Position numbers and translations under genes: made by a program. A stretch of DNA of 64,000 nucleotides from Aquimonas sp. GTDB taxonomy: Bacteria; Pseudomonadota; Gammaproteobacteria; Xanthomonadales; Xanthomonadaceae. The notes under the pieces are model-generated. The model searched no databases. It saw nothing but the letters and a program-made list of their open reading frames with translations, and was not told the DNA's origin. Location: positions 1 to 64,000 of the forward strand of contig JAKOMQ010000002.1 of the NCBI GenBank assembly GCA_022241605.1, read 5' to 3'. Below are positions 27,505 to 35,909 of the stretch, in pieces (the stretch's first letter is position 1; each line of letters begins with the position of its first letter).

Positions 27505-28269
27505 ATGTCTCGATATCCCGGCCCGACGGGCCTGCATTTTCCTGCCCAGATCGATTCGGGCACGCTTGGCCTGTTCCTCTCCCAGGCGCCACAGCCCGCC
27601 GGCCTGCAGCGCGCCCGCGCCGTCGACGAGCTGACGCCCATCGCTCGCTGGATGGCCCGGGAGATGCTGACCAACGCCAGCAGCGAAGAAGCCCAGCGCA
27701 TCCAGCGGCTCAACAGCTACAGCTTCGAGACCTGCGTGGCCGACACCCGTGACTGGCCCTGGTGGCAGCAGATGCTGGCCGGCTCGCAGTGGCAGGAGGC
27801 CTGCCTGAACCAGGCGATCAGCAGCAAGGCCGCGGCGCATACGGCCTGGGGCCTGCTGGTCCGCCAGGACGGCCGCTGGGACCACAAGCCCATCATCGCC
27901 CGCCGCTTCAGGCCGGCGGTGGACTCGGGCGAGCAGCACTTCCACCGCTACCACGGCCACGTGTACTTCTACGACGTGTGGTCGAACATCCACTACGGCT
28001 ATGTCGGCCGCGCCTGCGGCTTCAGCGAGGCCGAGCTGCTCGACGGCGCCGGCCTGGAGCAGATCGCCTCCGACCTCATGCGCGGCAGGCGGCCCAATGC
28101 CTCACAGGGCGTGCAGGGCCTGCGCCGGTTCGACCATCCGGAGGACAGGGTCTCGGTCGAGATCGGGCTGCAGCTGTGGCGGCAGCCGCCCGGAGCCCTC
28201 GATGCCAGCGCACTGGTGTCGCGGATCGTGGCACGCCGTGCCGCGCTTGGCGCCCGGCCCTATCCCTGA
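27505..28269 (+). CDS. Stand-alone polymorphic toxin type 44-like protein
   Basis: A 254-residue protein whose C-terminal half resembles the toxin-44 (Ntox44) domain found at the tips of polymorphic toxins. The diagnostic stretch is WDHKPII at 125-131 and then YFYDVWSNIHYGYVG at about 154-168, followed by GFSEAELLDGAG. Several His residues (145, 147, 150, 152, 163) surround it. There is no signal peptide, PAAR, VgrG or RHS region, so it is either delivered by an unknown route or used inside the cell. Its TGA overlaps the ATG of a small lipoprotein gene. The family match is from memory and should be tested; the enzymatic activity is not claimed. Confidence 0.6.
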   Translation: MSRYPGPTGLHFPAQIDSGTLGLFLSQAPQPAGLQRARAVDELTPIARWMAREMLTNASSEEAQRIQRLNSYSFETCVADTRDWPWWQQMLAGSQWQEACLNQAISSKAAAHTAWGLLVRQDGRWDHKPIIARRFRPAVDSGEQHFHRYHGHVYFYDVWSNIHYGYVGRACGFSEAELLDGAGLEQIASDLMRGRRPNASQGVQGLRRFDHPEDRVSVEIGLQLWRQPPGALDASALVSRIVARRAALGARPYP

Positions 28270-28664
28270 TGCGGCGCGCCGCCATCCTCGCGCTGACCTG
28301 CGTCCTGACCGCCTGCACACCCGGCGAGCCGCATGTCGACGTTGAATACCGCCACCTTGGCGAGCCGGCTTCCGCGAGCCTGGAGCTGTTCCTGCAGGCA
28401 GGCAAGGACCGCCATCGACACGCGCAGCTGGGGCCGGGCCAATCGGGTCGCGTGCGCCTGATCCCAGGCGTTGCCGTGGTGCGCGCGGACGAGCGCCGGC
28501 TGCACCTTCGATACACCCTCACTGACTCGCCCGATGCCGAACCCGTGCACTGGCCCGGGCCGGACCTGCCGGCCAGTGCCAGCTACCGCATCCGCATCGA
28601 GCTGGATGGCGACGGGCGCGTGGAATCGCACCACTGCATCAAGCCCTGCAGCCTGGAGCAGTGA
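28269..28664 (+). CDS. Small lipoprotein coupled to the toxin-44-like gene
   Basis: A 131-residue protein with a lipobox (LTCVLTAC-T) after a basic start, so it is likely a membrane lipoprotein facing the periplasm. The mature part is beta-rich (VDVEYRHLGEP, RIRIELDGDGRV) and ends with two Cys residues (HHCIKPCS) that could form a disulfide. The ATG shares its A with the upstream stop (TGATG), so translation is coupled. In polymorphic toxin loci this is the position of an immunity protein. That role is an inference from position only. Confidence 0.6.
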   Translation: MRRAAILALTCVLTACTPGEPHVDVEYRHLGEPASASLELFLQAGKDRHRHAQLGPGQSGRVRLIPGVAVVRADERRLHLRYTLTDSPDAEPVHWPGPDLPASASYRIRIELDGDGRVESHHCIKPCSLEQ

Positions 28665-28856
28665 GGGCCAGGCCCAAGGCAAGCAGTTGCCCACTCTGGC
28701 TCGCCAAGCCACGAGTTCCTGGAAATGTCTGATCAACTCCATCCGGGCGCCGATCAGACGTCGCGAGTCCGGCGCCGGTCCGGACTCGATCTCGTTGAAT
28801 AAAGCACTTGAGTGCTCGATTCGCGGGCTCGTCATCCATGGCGTTCGGTGGGCTCA

Positions 28857-29035
28857 GAGCGTGTGAAAAAATCCAGACGGCGTCGCGAGAGCATCGCTGG
28901 GCGTTTGTGGCAAAGCGCGGCACGTGATTGCAGTGAAGTCTGGTGAACCGAATGACCGCAGGATTCGCATAGCGCGCAGCCGCCACGAGCGTCCAGCGGC
29001 GGCTGCAGCAGGCGGATGGTTTTTTCACCGACTCG
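28857..29035. repeat. Short element with terminal inverted repeats (long copy)
   Basis: The left end GAGCGTGTGAAAAAATCCA is mirrored by GAGTCGGTGAAAAAACCAT read from the right end. Near the right end is a hairpin, GCAGCCGCC against GGCGGCTGC. The left end through CCAGACG and the right part through GCAGCAGGCGG recur in reverse orientation at 40149-40227. It lies in a 556-bp gap between convergent genes; the rest of that gap (28665-28856 and 29036-29220) holds nothing I recognise. Confidence 0.65.
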
Positions 29036-29220
29036 CAGATAGGCCAGAGCCTGCCTGGCGGGTCGCCGCAGCTGGCTGCAGCGCCGCCTGCCTCATTCGG
29101 ATCTCGCAGACGCACCGTGCAAGCGCGGCGCACCTCGAATCTCGGTGCGTGTCCGGATCCGTGCGCTCGCCCAAGCGATGCTCCCGCCGCTGCCGGCACA
29201 ACCGCCACGGGCCCGCGCAA

Positions 29221-30795
29221 TCAGCGGCTCCCGCCCTCGAAGTTGTCGCGCACGAATCGATCCAGCAGACGCACGCCGTAGCCCGAGGCGCCGAGCGGCA
29301 CCGTCGGCAGCAGCGGGGCGTCACGCCAGGCCATGCTGGCGATGTCCAAATGCGCCCACGGCAGCTCTGGCGCCACCCAGGCGCCGATGAAGAAGGCACC
29401 GACTCCGGCTCCGGCTCCGCGCCCGCTGCCGCCATTGCGCAGGTCGGCGATCGGCGACTCCAGGTCCTTGGCATAGCTCGGGTGCAGCGGCAGCCTCCAC
29501 ACCTCCTCGCCGCTGGCGGCACCGGCCGCCAGCAGCTGGCCGGCAAGCGCGTCGTGGCGGCTGAACAGGCCAGCGTATTCATCACCCAGCGCGGTCACCT
29601 GCGAGCCGGTGAGGGTCGCGATATCGATCAGCACAGCGGGCTTGAGCTCGCGCTGGGCCCAGGTGATGGCGTCCACCAGCACCATCCTTCCCTCGGCATC
29701 CGTGCTCATGATCTCGAAGGTCTGCCCGCTCATGGTGCGGATGACATCGCCGGGACGGATGGCGCTGCCCGAGGGCATGTTTTCCGCAAGCGCGGCCACT
29801 GCCACTGCATTCACCGGCGCGCGCCGCTTGGCCAAACCAAGCACCGCGCCGGTGACGCTGGCGGCGCCGGTCATGTCGTACTTCATGCGCCACATGTCCT
29901 GCGAGGGCTTGATCGAAATGCCGCCGGTATCGAAGGTGATGCCCTTGCCGACAAACACCAGCGGCGCCTCGTCCGCGGCGGCGCCGCGATAGTGGATCGC
30001 CAGCAGCCGCGGCGGACGTGCGCTGCCCTGCCCCACCGCCAGCATCGCGCCCATGCCGAGTTCGGCCATGGCGCGCTCGTCCAGCACTTCGATCCGCACG
30101 TTGGGCACGCCTTCGAAGGCAAGACGCGCGCGCTCGACAAAGCTCTGCGGGTAGACCACGTTGGCCGGCTCACTGACCAGGTCGCGGGCCAGGCGCACAC
30201 CCTGCGCCACGGGCTGCCAGCTCTGCGTCCAAAGCCGGCCATCCGCCTGCGGTTGAGGCACCCGCACCACGACCCGACCCTGGCCCAGGACCGGCTGCCC
30301 CGGGCGCTGGCTCCGGTACTGGAGAAAGGTGTACTGACCCAGCTCGACACCCAGCGCGAGGTGCGCGCCCGCACCGGCGATCGTCGCGTCCGGCCACAGC
30401 AGCTGGATCGTCTCCGCGGCGCTGACAACCCCCGCCTGTCCAACCAGGCCACCGATGTCCTCCAGCAGACGCGGGCTCACGGGATCTTCGCCGGTGCCTA
30501 CCAGGATTACCTGGGTATAGCCGCCAAGGCCGTGCAGGTTGAGCATCGTGCCGCGCTCACCGGTGAAACCGGCATTTGCGGCGGCGCGGCCGAGCGCTCC
30601 GCCGGCGGCGGCATCCAGCTCGGCAAAGGCACCCTCCTGCGGTACGCCACGCTTGACCGTGACGGCGAGCGCACCATCGTCGGGCACGGCGTAGGCTTCG
30701 AACTCGATCACCCGCTGCGCCTCGGCCGCGAAAGCGAGAAGGCAGGCAAGTAGCGCAATTCCGGCGTGGCGCATCAGGCGTCTTGAACGGGGCAT
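29221..30795 (-). CDS. Exported M17-family leucyl aminopeptidase
   Basis: Di-metal aminopeptidase of 524 residues. The catalytic half has the M17 landmarks GKGITFDTGGISIKP (metal-binding Lys and Asp), MKYDMTGAA, and MSTDAEGRMVL, a variant of the usual NTDAEGR. Unlike most M17 enzymes it begins with a signal peptide (RHAGIALLACLLAFAAEA-Q), so it should act in the periplasm. The N-terminal domain (to about 180) is diverged. The start is the methionine directly before the basic signal-peptide region; an open frame upstream has no homology. It diverges from the RND efflux pair. Confidence 0.9.
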   Translation of the reverse strand: MPRSRRLMRHAGIALLACLLAFAAEAQRVIEFEAYAVPDDGALAVTVKRGVPQEGAFAELDAAAGGALGRAAANAGFTGERGTMLNLHGLGGYTQVILVGTGEDPVSPRLLEDIGGLVGQAGVVSAAETIQLLWPDATIAGAGAHLALGVELGQYTFLQYRSQRPGQPVLGQGRVVVRVPQPQADGRLWTQSWQPVAQGVRLARDLVSEPANVVYPQSFVERARLAFEGVPNVRIEVLDERAMAELGMGAMLAVGQGSARPPRLLAIHYRGAAADEAPLVFVGKGITFDTGGISIKPSQDMWRMKYDMTGAASVTGAVLGLAKRRAPVNAVAVAALAENMPSGSAIRPGDVIRTMSGQTFEIMSTDAEGRMVLVDAITWAQRELKPAVLIDIATLTGSQVTALGDEYAGLFSRHDALAGQLLAAGAASGEEVWRLPLHPSYAKDLESPIADLRNGGSGRGAGAGVGAFFIGAWVAPELPWAHLDIASMAWRDAPLLPTVPLGASGYGVRLLDRFVRDNFEGGSR

Positions 30796-31008
30796 GGGTC
30801 GGGCTTCCTGGAGAGGGTCGAAATACGGGCCGCGGGATCGGCAGATCCCGTGACGCATTCGCGAAATTGCCGGATCCCTCTGCCAGCCGCATGTACCGGA
30901 AGGCCCGCGCACACATCGCTGGCCCGCGCGCTCACGTGACGCACGCATTCACCAACGTGCTTGCGGGCATCATCACGCATGCGAAGCCCTTCATCGAACG
31001 GACTTACA

Positions 31009-32091
31009 ATGCTCCAGCCTGTGCCGCGCAACGCCTTTGCCATCCTCATCGCCGCCTTGATCGCCTGCAGTGGCCCGCAGGCGCGGGCCCAAGACGCGGT
31101 GTCCGTGGCCGTGGTGGAACGGGCACCACTCGCCGAGACCCTCAGCCTGTCGGGGAGCCTCGTCGCCATCCGCGATGCCCGGCTGTCACCGCGTCTGCAG
31201 GGGCTGGTGCAGAGTCTGGCGGTCGATGTGGGCGATGTCGTCGAGCGCGGCCAGCCGCTGCTGCGCCTGGACGACACCCTTGCCCGCCTGCAGCTGCGCA
31301 GCAGCGAAGCCGAGCTTGAAGCCGCGGCTGCCGCGGAGGCCGAGGCGCGGCGTCGGGTCGAGGAAGCCGAGCCGCTGGTGGCGCAGCGCAGTCTGCCCCA
31401 AACCGAACTGGCGGCCCGCCGCGCCGAGCTGGCGCGCGCAGCCGCCGCGCGCTCGGCCGCGCAGGCGCAGACCGAAACCGAACGCGAGCGGCTGGCTCGC
31501 CACACCCTGGCTGCGCCCTTTGCCGGCACCATCGCGGCGCGCTTCGTGGACCTCGGCGAGTGGGTGGAGCCCGCCAGCGCCGTGCTGCAGCTGGTCGACA
31601 CCGGCAGCCTGCGGCTGGAGGTACAGGCCCCGCAGGAGCGCTTTGCCGACATCGCCGCCGATACGCAGGTGTGGATCGAGTCCGACACCCGCCCCGGCCA
31701 TCGCCTGCCGGCGCGCGTGGGCGCGCGGGTACCAGTGTCCACGGCAGTCGGAGCGCGCAGCTTTCTTCTGCAGGTGCTGCCAGTGGACAACACCCACGGC
31801 CTGCTGCCGGGCAGCTCCGCACAGGCGCACTTCGAGCTGGATGGCAGCGCCGCGCTGAGCCTGCCGCGGGATGCGCTGCTTCGACACCCGGATGGCGGCT
31901 TCAGCGTGTTCGTCGCCGTCGATCGCGGCGAGGAGACTGTGGCCGAGCGCCGCCCGGTGCGGCTGGGGCGACAGTCGGGCAACCGGGTCGAAGTGCTGGA
32001 AGGCCTGCAGGAAGGCGATCGCGTTGTGGTGCGCGGCAACGAGCGCCTGCAGGACAACCAACCTATCCGCGCCGCCGCCCAGGAGGGCTGA
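31009..32091 (+). CDS. RND efflux periplasmic adaptor (membrane fusion protein)
   Basis: A 360-residue adaptor joining an inner-membrane RND pump to an outer-membrane channel. A signal peptide (AILIAALIACSGPQARA) is followed by the beta-barrel/lipoyl pieces (ARLSPRLQGLVQSLAVDVGDVVERGQPLL-type), an Ala-rich coiled-coil hairpin (~95-165), the second lipoyl half (LAAPFAGTIAARFVDLGEWV) and a C-terminal strand region (GLQEGDRVVVRG). The pump gene follows after 5 bp with AGGAGG inside the adaptor end. No outer-membrane factor or regulator is adjacent. Confidence 0.9.
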   Translation: MLQPVPRNAFAILIAALIACSGPQARAQDAVSVAVVERAPLAETLSLSGSLVAIRDARLSPRLQGLVQSLAVDVGDVVERGQPLLRLDDTLARLQLRSSEAELEAAAAAEAEARRRVEEAEPLVAQRSLPQTELAARRAELARAAAARSAAQAQTETERERLARHTLAAPFAGTIAARFVDLGEWVEPASAVLQLVDTGSLRLEVQAPQERFADIAADTQVWIESDTRPGHRLPARVGARVPVSTAVGARSFLLQVLPVDNTHGLLPGSSAQAHFELDGSAALSLPRDALLRHPDGGFSVFVAVDRGEETVAERRPVRLGRQSGNRVEVLEGLQEGDRVVVRGNERLQDNQPIRAAAQEG

Positions 32092-32096
32092 ACGGC

Positions 32097-35000
32097 ATGA
32101 TCGAGAGCCTGGTCAGGCGCGGCACCCTGGTCACCGTTGCGGTGCTTATCCTCTGCGTGCTCGGCGTGGCGGCGGCGCTGCGCATTCCGGTCCAGATGAT
32201 TCCGGACCTGGAAGTGCGCACGGTCAGCGTGGTCACGCGCTGGGCCGGCGCCACCCCGCAGGACGTCGAGAAGGAAATCCTGATCGAGCAGGAGCGCTTT
32301 CTGCGCACCGTGCCCAACCTGCGCCGAATGGTGTCGTTCGCACGTACTGGCGAGGCCAGCATCGAGCTGGAGTTCCCCTTCGGCGTCGACATCAACGAAG
32401 CCCTGATCCGCACCAGCAACGCGCTGTCGCAGGTCTCGGGCTACCCGGAAAACGTCGACCCGCCGCGGCTGCAGGCCAGCAGCTTCAGCAACAACGCCTT
32501 CATGTTCTTCGCGCTGGCGCCGGTGCCCGGCAATCCGCTGGCCATCGACATCAACATGCTGCGGGACTTCGTGGACGACGAGGTGCGGCCGCGCATGGAG
32601 CGCGTGCCCGGCGTGGCGCAGGTCAACGTTGGAGGCGGCGCCGAGCGCCAGGTGCAGATCCGGGTGGATCCGGCGCGGCTGGCCCAGCGCGGCCTGGGCC
32701 TGGACGACGTGCGCAACGCCGTGCGCGCGCGCAATCGCGACAGCTCCGGCGGCGATATCGACAGCGGCAAGCGCCGCTATCTGATCCGCACCGTCGGCCG
32801 CGTCACCGACGCCGACACCCTGCAGGAGCTGATCCTGCGCCGCGACGGCGACTCCATCGTGCGCCTGCGCGACGTCGCCGAGGTCGAGCTCAGCCACTTC
32901 GAGCTGCGCGGCCTGGCCTTCGCCGACGGCCAGCCGCGCCTCAACCTGTCGGTGCAGCGCGAGCCGGGCTCCAACGTGATCGCCATCAAGGACGGCCTGC
33001 TGCCGGAGGTGGAGCAGATCAATCGCGAGCTGCTGCAGCCTTACGGCCTGGAGCTGCGCCTGTTCAGTGACGATGTGCGCTACGTGCAGGACTCCATCCG
33101 CAACGTCTGGACCAACCTTCTGCTGGGCGCACTGCTAGCGTCGGCGGTCATGCTGTACTTCCTGCGCAGCTGGCGCACCACCCTGGTCGCGATGATCGGC
33201 CTGCCGATCTGCACCCTGGCCGCGTTCCTCGGGCTGATGGCCGCCGGCCGCACCATCAACGTGATTTCGCTGGCAGGTATCGCCTTTGCCATCGGCATGA
33301 CCGTGGACAACAGCATCGTGGTGCTGGAGTCCATCGAGAGCGCACGCCGACGCGGCCTGGACCGCCTGCGCGCGGCTATCGAGGGTACCCGCGAGGTTTG
33401 GCCTGCAGTGCTGGCTTCGACGCTGACCACCGCCCTGGTGTTTGCACCGGTGCTGTTCATCGAGCAGGAGGCTGGACAACTGTTTTCGGACATCGGCATC
33501 GCGATTGCCACCTCGATCCTTGCTTCGATGCTGGTGGCGATCGGCATCATCCCGGCGGCCAGCGCGCGCTTTGCCGGCGATACCGCAGCCGGCAGCCTGC
33601 CCGGCGATGCGCCGATCCTGTCCGCCCCCAGCGCCTGGCTGATTGCCCGGCCCCGGCGCGCGCTGGCCTGCGTAGTGGCGACGCTGGGCCTGACCCTTGG
33701 CGTGGTGTTCGGGCTGGCGCCGCCGGCGGAGTACCTGCCCGAGGGCGAAGAGCCGAAGGCCTTCACCCGGATGTTCGCACCGCCCGGTCAGAACCTCGCT
33801 GAGATGGAGCGCATTGCCGCCGACATCCGCACCCGGCTGGACCCCGCCGTCAACGGCAGCGCCGAGGCTTACGCGCGCGGCGTGCTAGTGGTGCCGCCGC
33901 TCAAGTACTACACGATGAGCGTCAGCGCAGGCAGCCTGTGGGTGCTCAGCGAGCCGATCGACGGTGGCCAGCTGCAGGCCATGATGGACCAGCTGAGCGA
34001 ACTGTTCCGCAGCTACCCCGGCATGCGTGCGTTCTCCTCGCGCGGCTCGATCATCTCCAGCAACGACGGCGGCACCCGCGCGGTGGCGATCGAGCTGTCC
34101 GGCACCGAGCTGGCGGGGCTGTATGCCACCGGTGAGGCCTTGCTGCGCCGCGCCGCCGAGCTGTTCGACAACCCACAGCTCAACAGCGAGCCCTCGGCGC
34201 TGTCGCTCGACCAGCCGCTGGTGCAGGTGCTGCCGCGCTGGGAGCGCCTCGCCGAAGTCGGCTTCGACGCCGGCAGCTTCGGCTTTGCGGTGGCGGCCCT
34301 GTCGGATGGCGCCTATCTGGACGAGCTCCTGATCGACGACGTGCCGGTCGACGTGTTCCTGTTCAGTGGCGCCGGCAACCGGCAGAGCCTGGAGGCCCTG
34401 CCGCAGCAGCCGGTGCTCACGCCCAGCGGCGAGGTATTGCCCCTGTCCGCGCTGGCCGACCTCGTCGAAACCGTGGACGGCGACGCCCTGCGCCGCGTGG
34501 ATGGGCGACGCACCGTCACCCTGTTTGTAATCCCGCCGCGCTCCGTGGCCTTGGAGACCGCGGTGGATCGCGTCCGCAGCGAACTGCTGCCACAGGCGCG
34601 CGCCGCCGGCGACGTTGCAGCGGGCGTGAGCATTCGGCTGGCAGGCGCCGCCGACCAGCTGGAGGCCACCCGCGAAGCGCTGACCGGCAACTTCCTCATC
34701 GCGGTGTTGCTCATCTACCTGCTGCTGGTGGCGATCTTCACCCACTGGGGTTACCCCGGCCTGATCCTGATCACCGTGCCCACCGGCATTGCCGGCGGCA
34801 TCCTCGGACTGCTGGCGCTCAACCTCGCCGGCAGTGCCGCCGGCGCCCTGGGCATGGGCGGCTTCAGCCAGCCCTTTGACATGCTGACCATGCTCGGCTT
34901 CCTGATCCTGCTCGGCACCGTGGTCAACAACCCGATCCTGATCGTCGACCGCACCCGCGCCAATCTCCAACGAGGGCTTGAGCTTGAAGCCGCCATTCTC

Positions 35001-35234
35001 GACGCCGTGCGCGCACGCCTGCGTCCGATCCTGATGTCCACCTTCTCCACCCTGTTCGGCCTCGCCCCGCTGGTGCTGATCCCCGGCGCCGGCACCGAGC
35101 TCTACCGCGGCGTCGGCGTGGTGGTGCTGACCGGCCTGCTGTGCTCCACCGCGGTGACCCTGACCTTCCTGCCTGCCCTGCTGCGCCTGGTGATGGGGCG
35201 CAGGCCGATGCTCGCGAGCGCGGTCGGGAGCTGA
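32097..35234 (+). CDS. RND-family efflux permease (HAE1-like)
   Basis: A 1045-residue inner-membrane pump. It has the RND plan: one N-terminal helix (TLVTVAVLILCVLGVAAAL), a large periplasmic loop, five to six helices, a second periplasmic loop and a last helix set. Markers are IPVQMIPDLE, TRWAGATPQDVEKEI, the proton-relay-type helix GIAFAIGMTVDNSIVVLESI, and the mirrored GTVVNNPILIVDRTR late in the protein. Substrate is unknown; the short periplasmic similarity leans to the HAE1/CusA-like wing. Spacing and coupling to the adaptor show an operon. Confidence 0.92.
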   Translation: MIESLVRRGTLVTVAVLILCVLGVAAALRIPVQMIPDLEVRTVSVVTRWAGATPQDVEKEILIEQERFLRTVPNLRRMVSFARTGEASIELEFPFGVDINEALIRTSNALSQVSGYPENVDPPRLQASSFSNNAFMFFALAPVPGNPLAIDINMLRDFVDDEVRPRMERVPGVAQVNVGGGAERQVQIRVDPARLAQRGLGLDDVRNAVRARNRDSSGGDIDSGKRRYLIRTVGRVTDADTLQELILRRDGDSIVRLRDVAEVELSHFELRGLAFADGQPRLNLSVQREPGSNVIAIKDGLLPEVEQINRELLQPYGLELRLFSDDVRYVQDSIRNVWTNLLLGALLASAVMLYFLRSWRTTLVAMIGLPICTLAAFLGLMAAGRTINVISLAGIAFAIGMTVDNSIVVLESIESARRRGLDRLRAAIEGTREVWPAVLASTLTTALVFAPVLFIEQEAGQLFSDIGIAIATSILASMLVAIGIIPAASARFAGDTAAGSLPGDAPILSAPSAWLIARPRRALACVVATLGLTLGVVFGLAPPAEYLPEGEEPKAFTRMFAPPGQNLAEMERIAADIRTRLDPAVNGSAEAYARGVLVVPPLKYYTMSVSAGSLWVLSEPIDGGQLQAMMDQLSELFRSYPGMRAFSSRGSIISSNDGGTRAVAIELSGTELAGLYATGEALLRRAAELFDNPQLNSEPSALSLDQPLVQVLPRWERLAEVGFDAGSFGFAVAALSDGAYLDELLIDDVPVDVFLFSGAGNRQSLEALPQQPVLTPSGEVLPLSALADLVETVDGDALRRVDGRRTVTLFVIPPRSVALETAVDRVRSELLPQARAAGDVAAGVSIRLAGAADQLEATREALTGNFLIAVLLIYLLLVAIFTHWGYPGLILITVPTGIAGGILGLLALNLAGSAAGALGMGGFSQPFDMLTMLGFLILLGTVVNNPILIVDRTRANLQRGLELEAAILDAVRARLRPILMSTFSTLFGLAPLVLIPGAGTELYRGVGVVVLTGLLCSTAVTLTFLPALLRLVMGRRPMLASAVGS

Positions 35235-35274
35235 GCGCCCCACCGGGCGGGCAGTGAGCGAAGCGAGCGTCAAC

Positions 35275-35315
35275 TTGACCCCAATCAAGCGGGCTGGAGT
35301 GGCCACCGCTAACCT
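35275..35315 (+). promoter_or_regulatory. FNR/Anr-like box and -10 before fixH
   Basis: TTGAC-CCCA-ATCAA at 35275-35288 differs from the TTGAT-N4-ATCAA consensus at one base. A TANNNT-type -10 (TAACCT, 35310-35315) lies about 30 bp from its centre, which fits an activator centred near -41.5. This position suits oxygen-responsive control of the cbb3 maturation genes. Seen in sequence; binding is inferred. Confidence 0.6.
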
Positions 35316-35362
35316 TGCCCCCTCGCGGCCTGTTTGTGGGCCGTCCCAAGGCCGAAAACCCC

Positions 35363-35875
35363 ATGCCGCTCGAACTCCCCGCACGCCCCTGGTACCGCGA
35401 GCCGATGGTGTGGCTGGTGATCGGGATCCCCTTCACTTCAGTGATCGTGGGCATCACCCTGCTGACGCTGGCGATCCGCTCCGGCAGTGCGGATGCGGTG
35501 CCGGATCCGGTGCGGCGCACGCTGCAGATCCAGGACACCGACATCGCTGCCGACCGCCGGGCGATTGCGATGGGCCTGCGCGGTGAGCTGCGGGTGGATC
35601 CGGAAACCGGCGCGCTGCAGGTGCGGCTGGCGCCGTTGGATGCCGCGACCGGGCCGACCCTGGTGCTGCGCCTGCTGCATGCCGGCCGCGCCAGCATGGA
35701 TCAGGAGCTCAGCCTGGTGCGCTCAGGCGAGCTGTGGCTGGGCCGGGTCGAGAAGATGCAGGGCCAGGCCTGGAACATCGAAGTGGCGGCCACCGACGGC
35801 AGCTGGCGGGTGGGCGGCCGGCTGGATCCTGGCGCGCGCAGCAGCGAGCTGATCCCAATGCTGGCGGAAGGCTGA
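35363..35875 (+). CDS. fixH: FixH/CcoH-like cbb3 oxidase assembly protein
   Basis: Membrane protein of 170 residues needed for assembly or stability of cbb3 cytochrome oxidase. One helix (about 14-38, VWLVIGIPFTSVIVGITLLTL) is followed by a periplasmic beta-rich domain with TLVLRLLHAGRASMDQEL and WNIEVAATDGSWRVGGRL. The short N-terminal PWYREPMVW is typical of FixH. It precedes fixI by 34 bp. ccoNOQP and ccoG, which usually precede it, are not here. Confidence 0.85.
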   Translation: MPLELPARPWYREPMVWLVIGIPFTSVIVGITLLTLAIRSGSADAVPDPVRRTLQIQDTDIAADRRAIAMGLRGELRVDPETGALQVRLAPLDAATGPTLVLRLLHAGRASMDQELSLVRSGELWLGRVEKMQGQAWNIEVAATDGSWRVGGRLDPGARSSELIPMLAEG

Positions 35876-35909
35876 GCCTGCGGCGCCGCCGCGCGCGCCG
35901 CACACGCGT

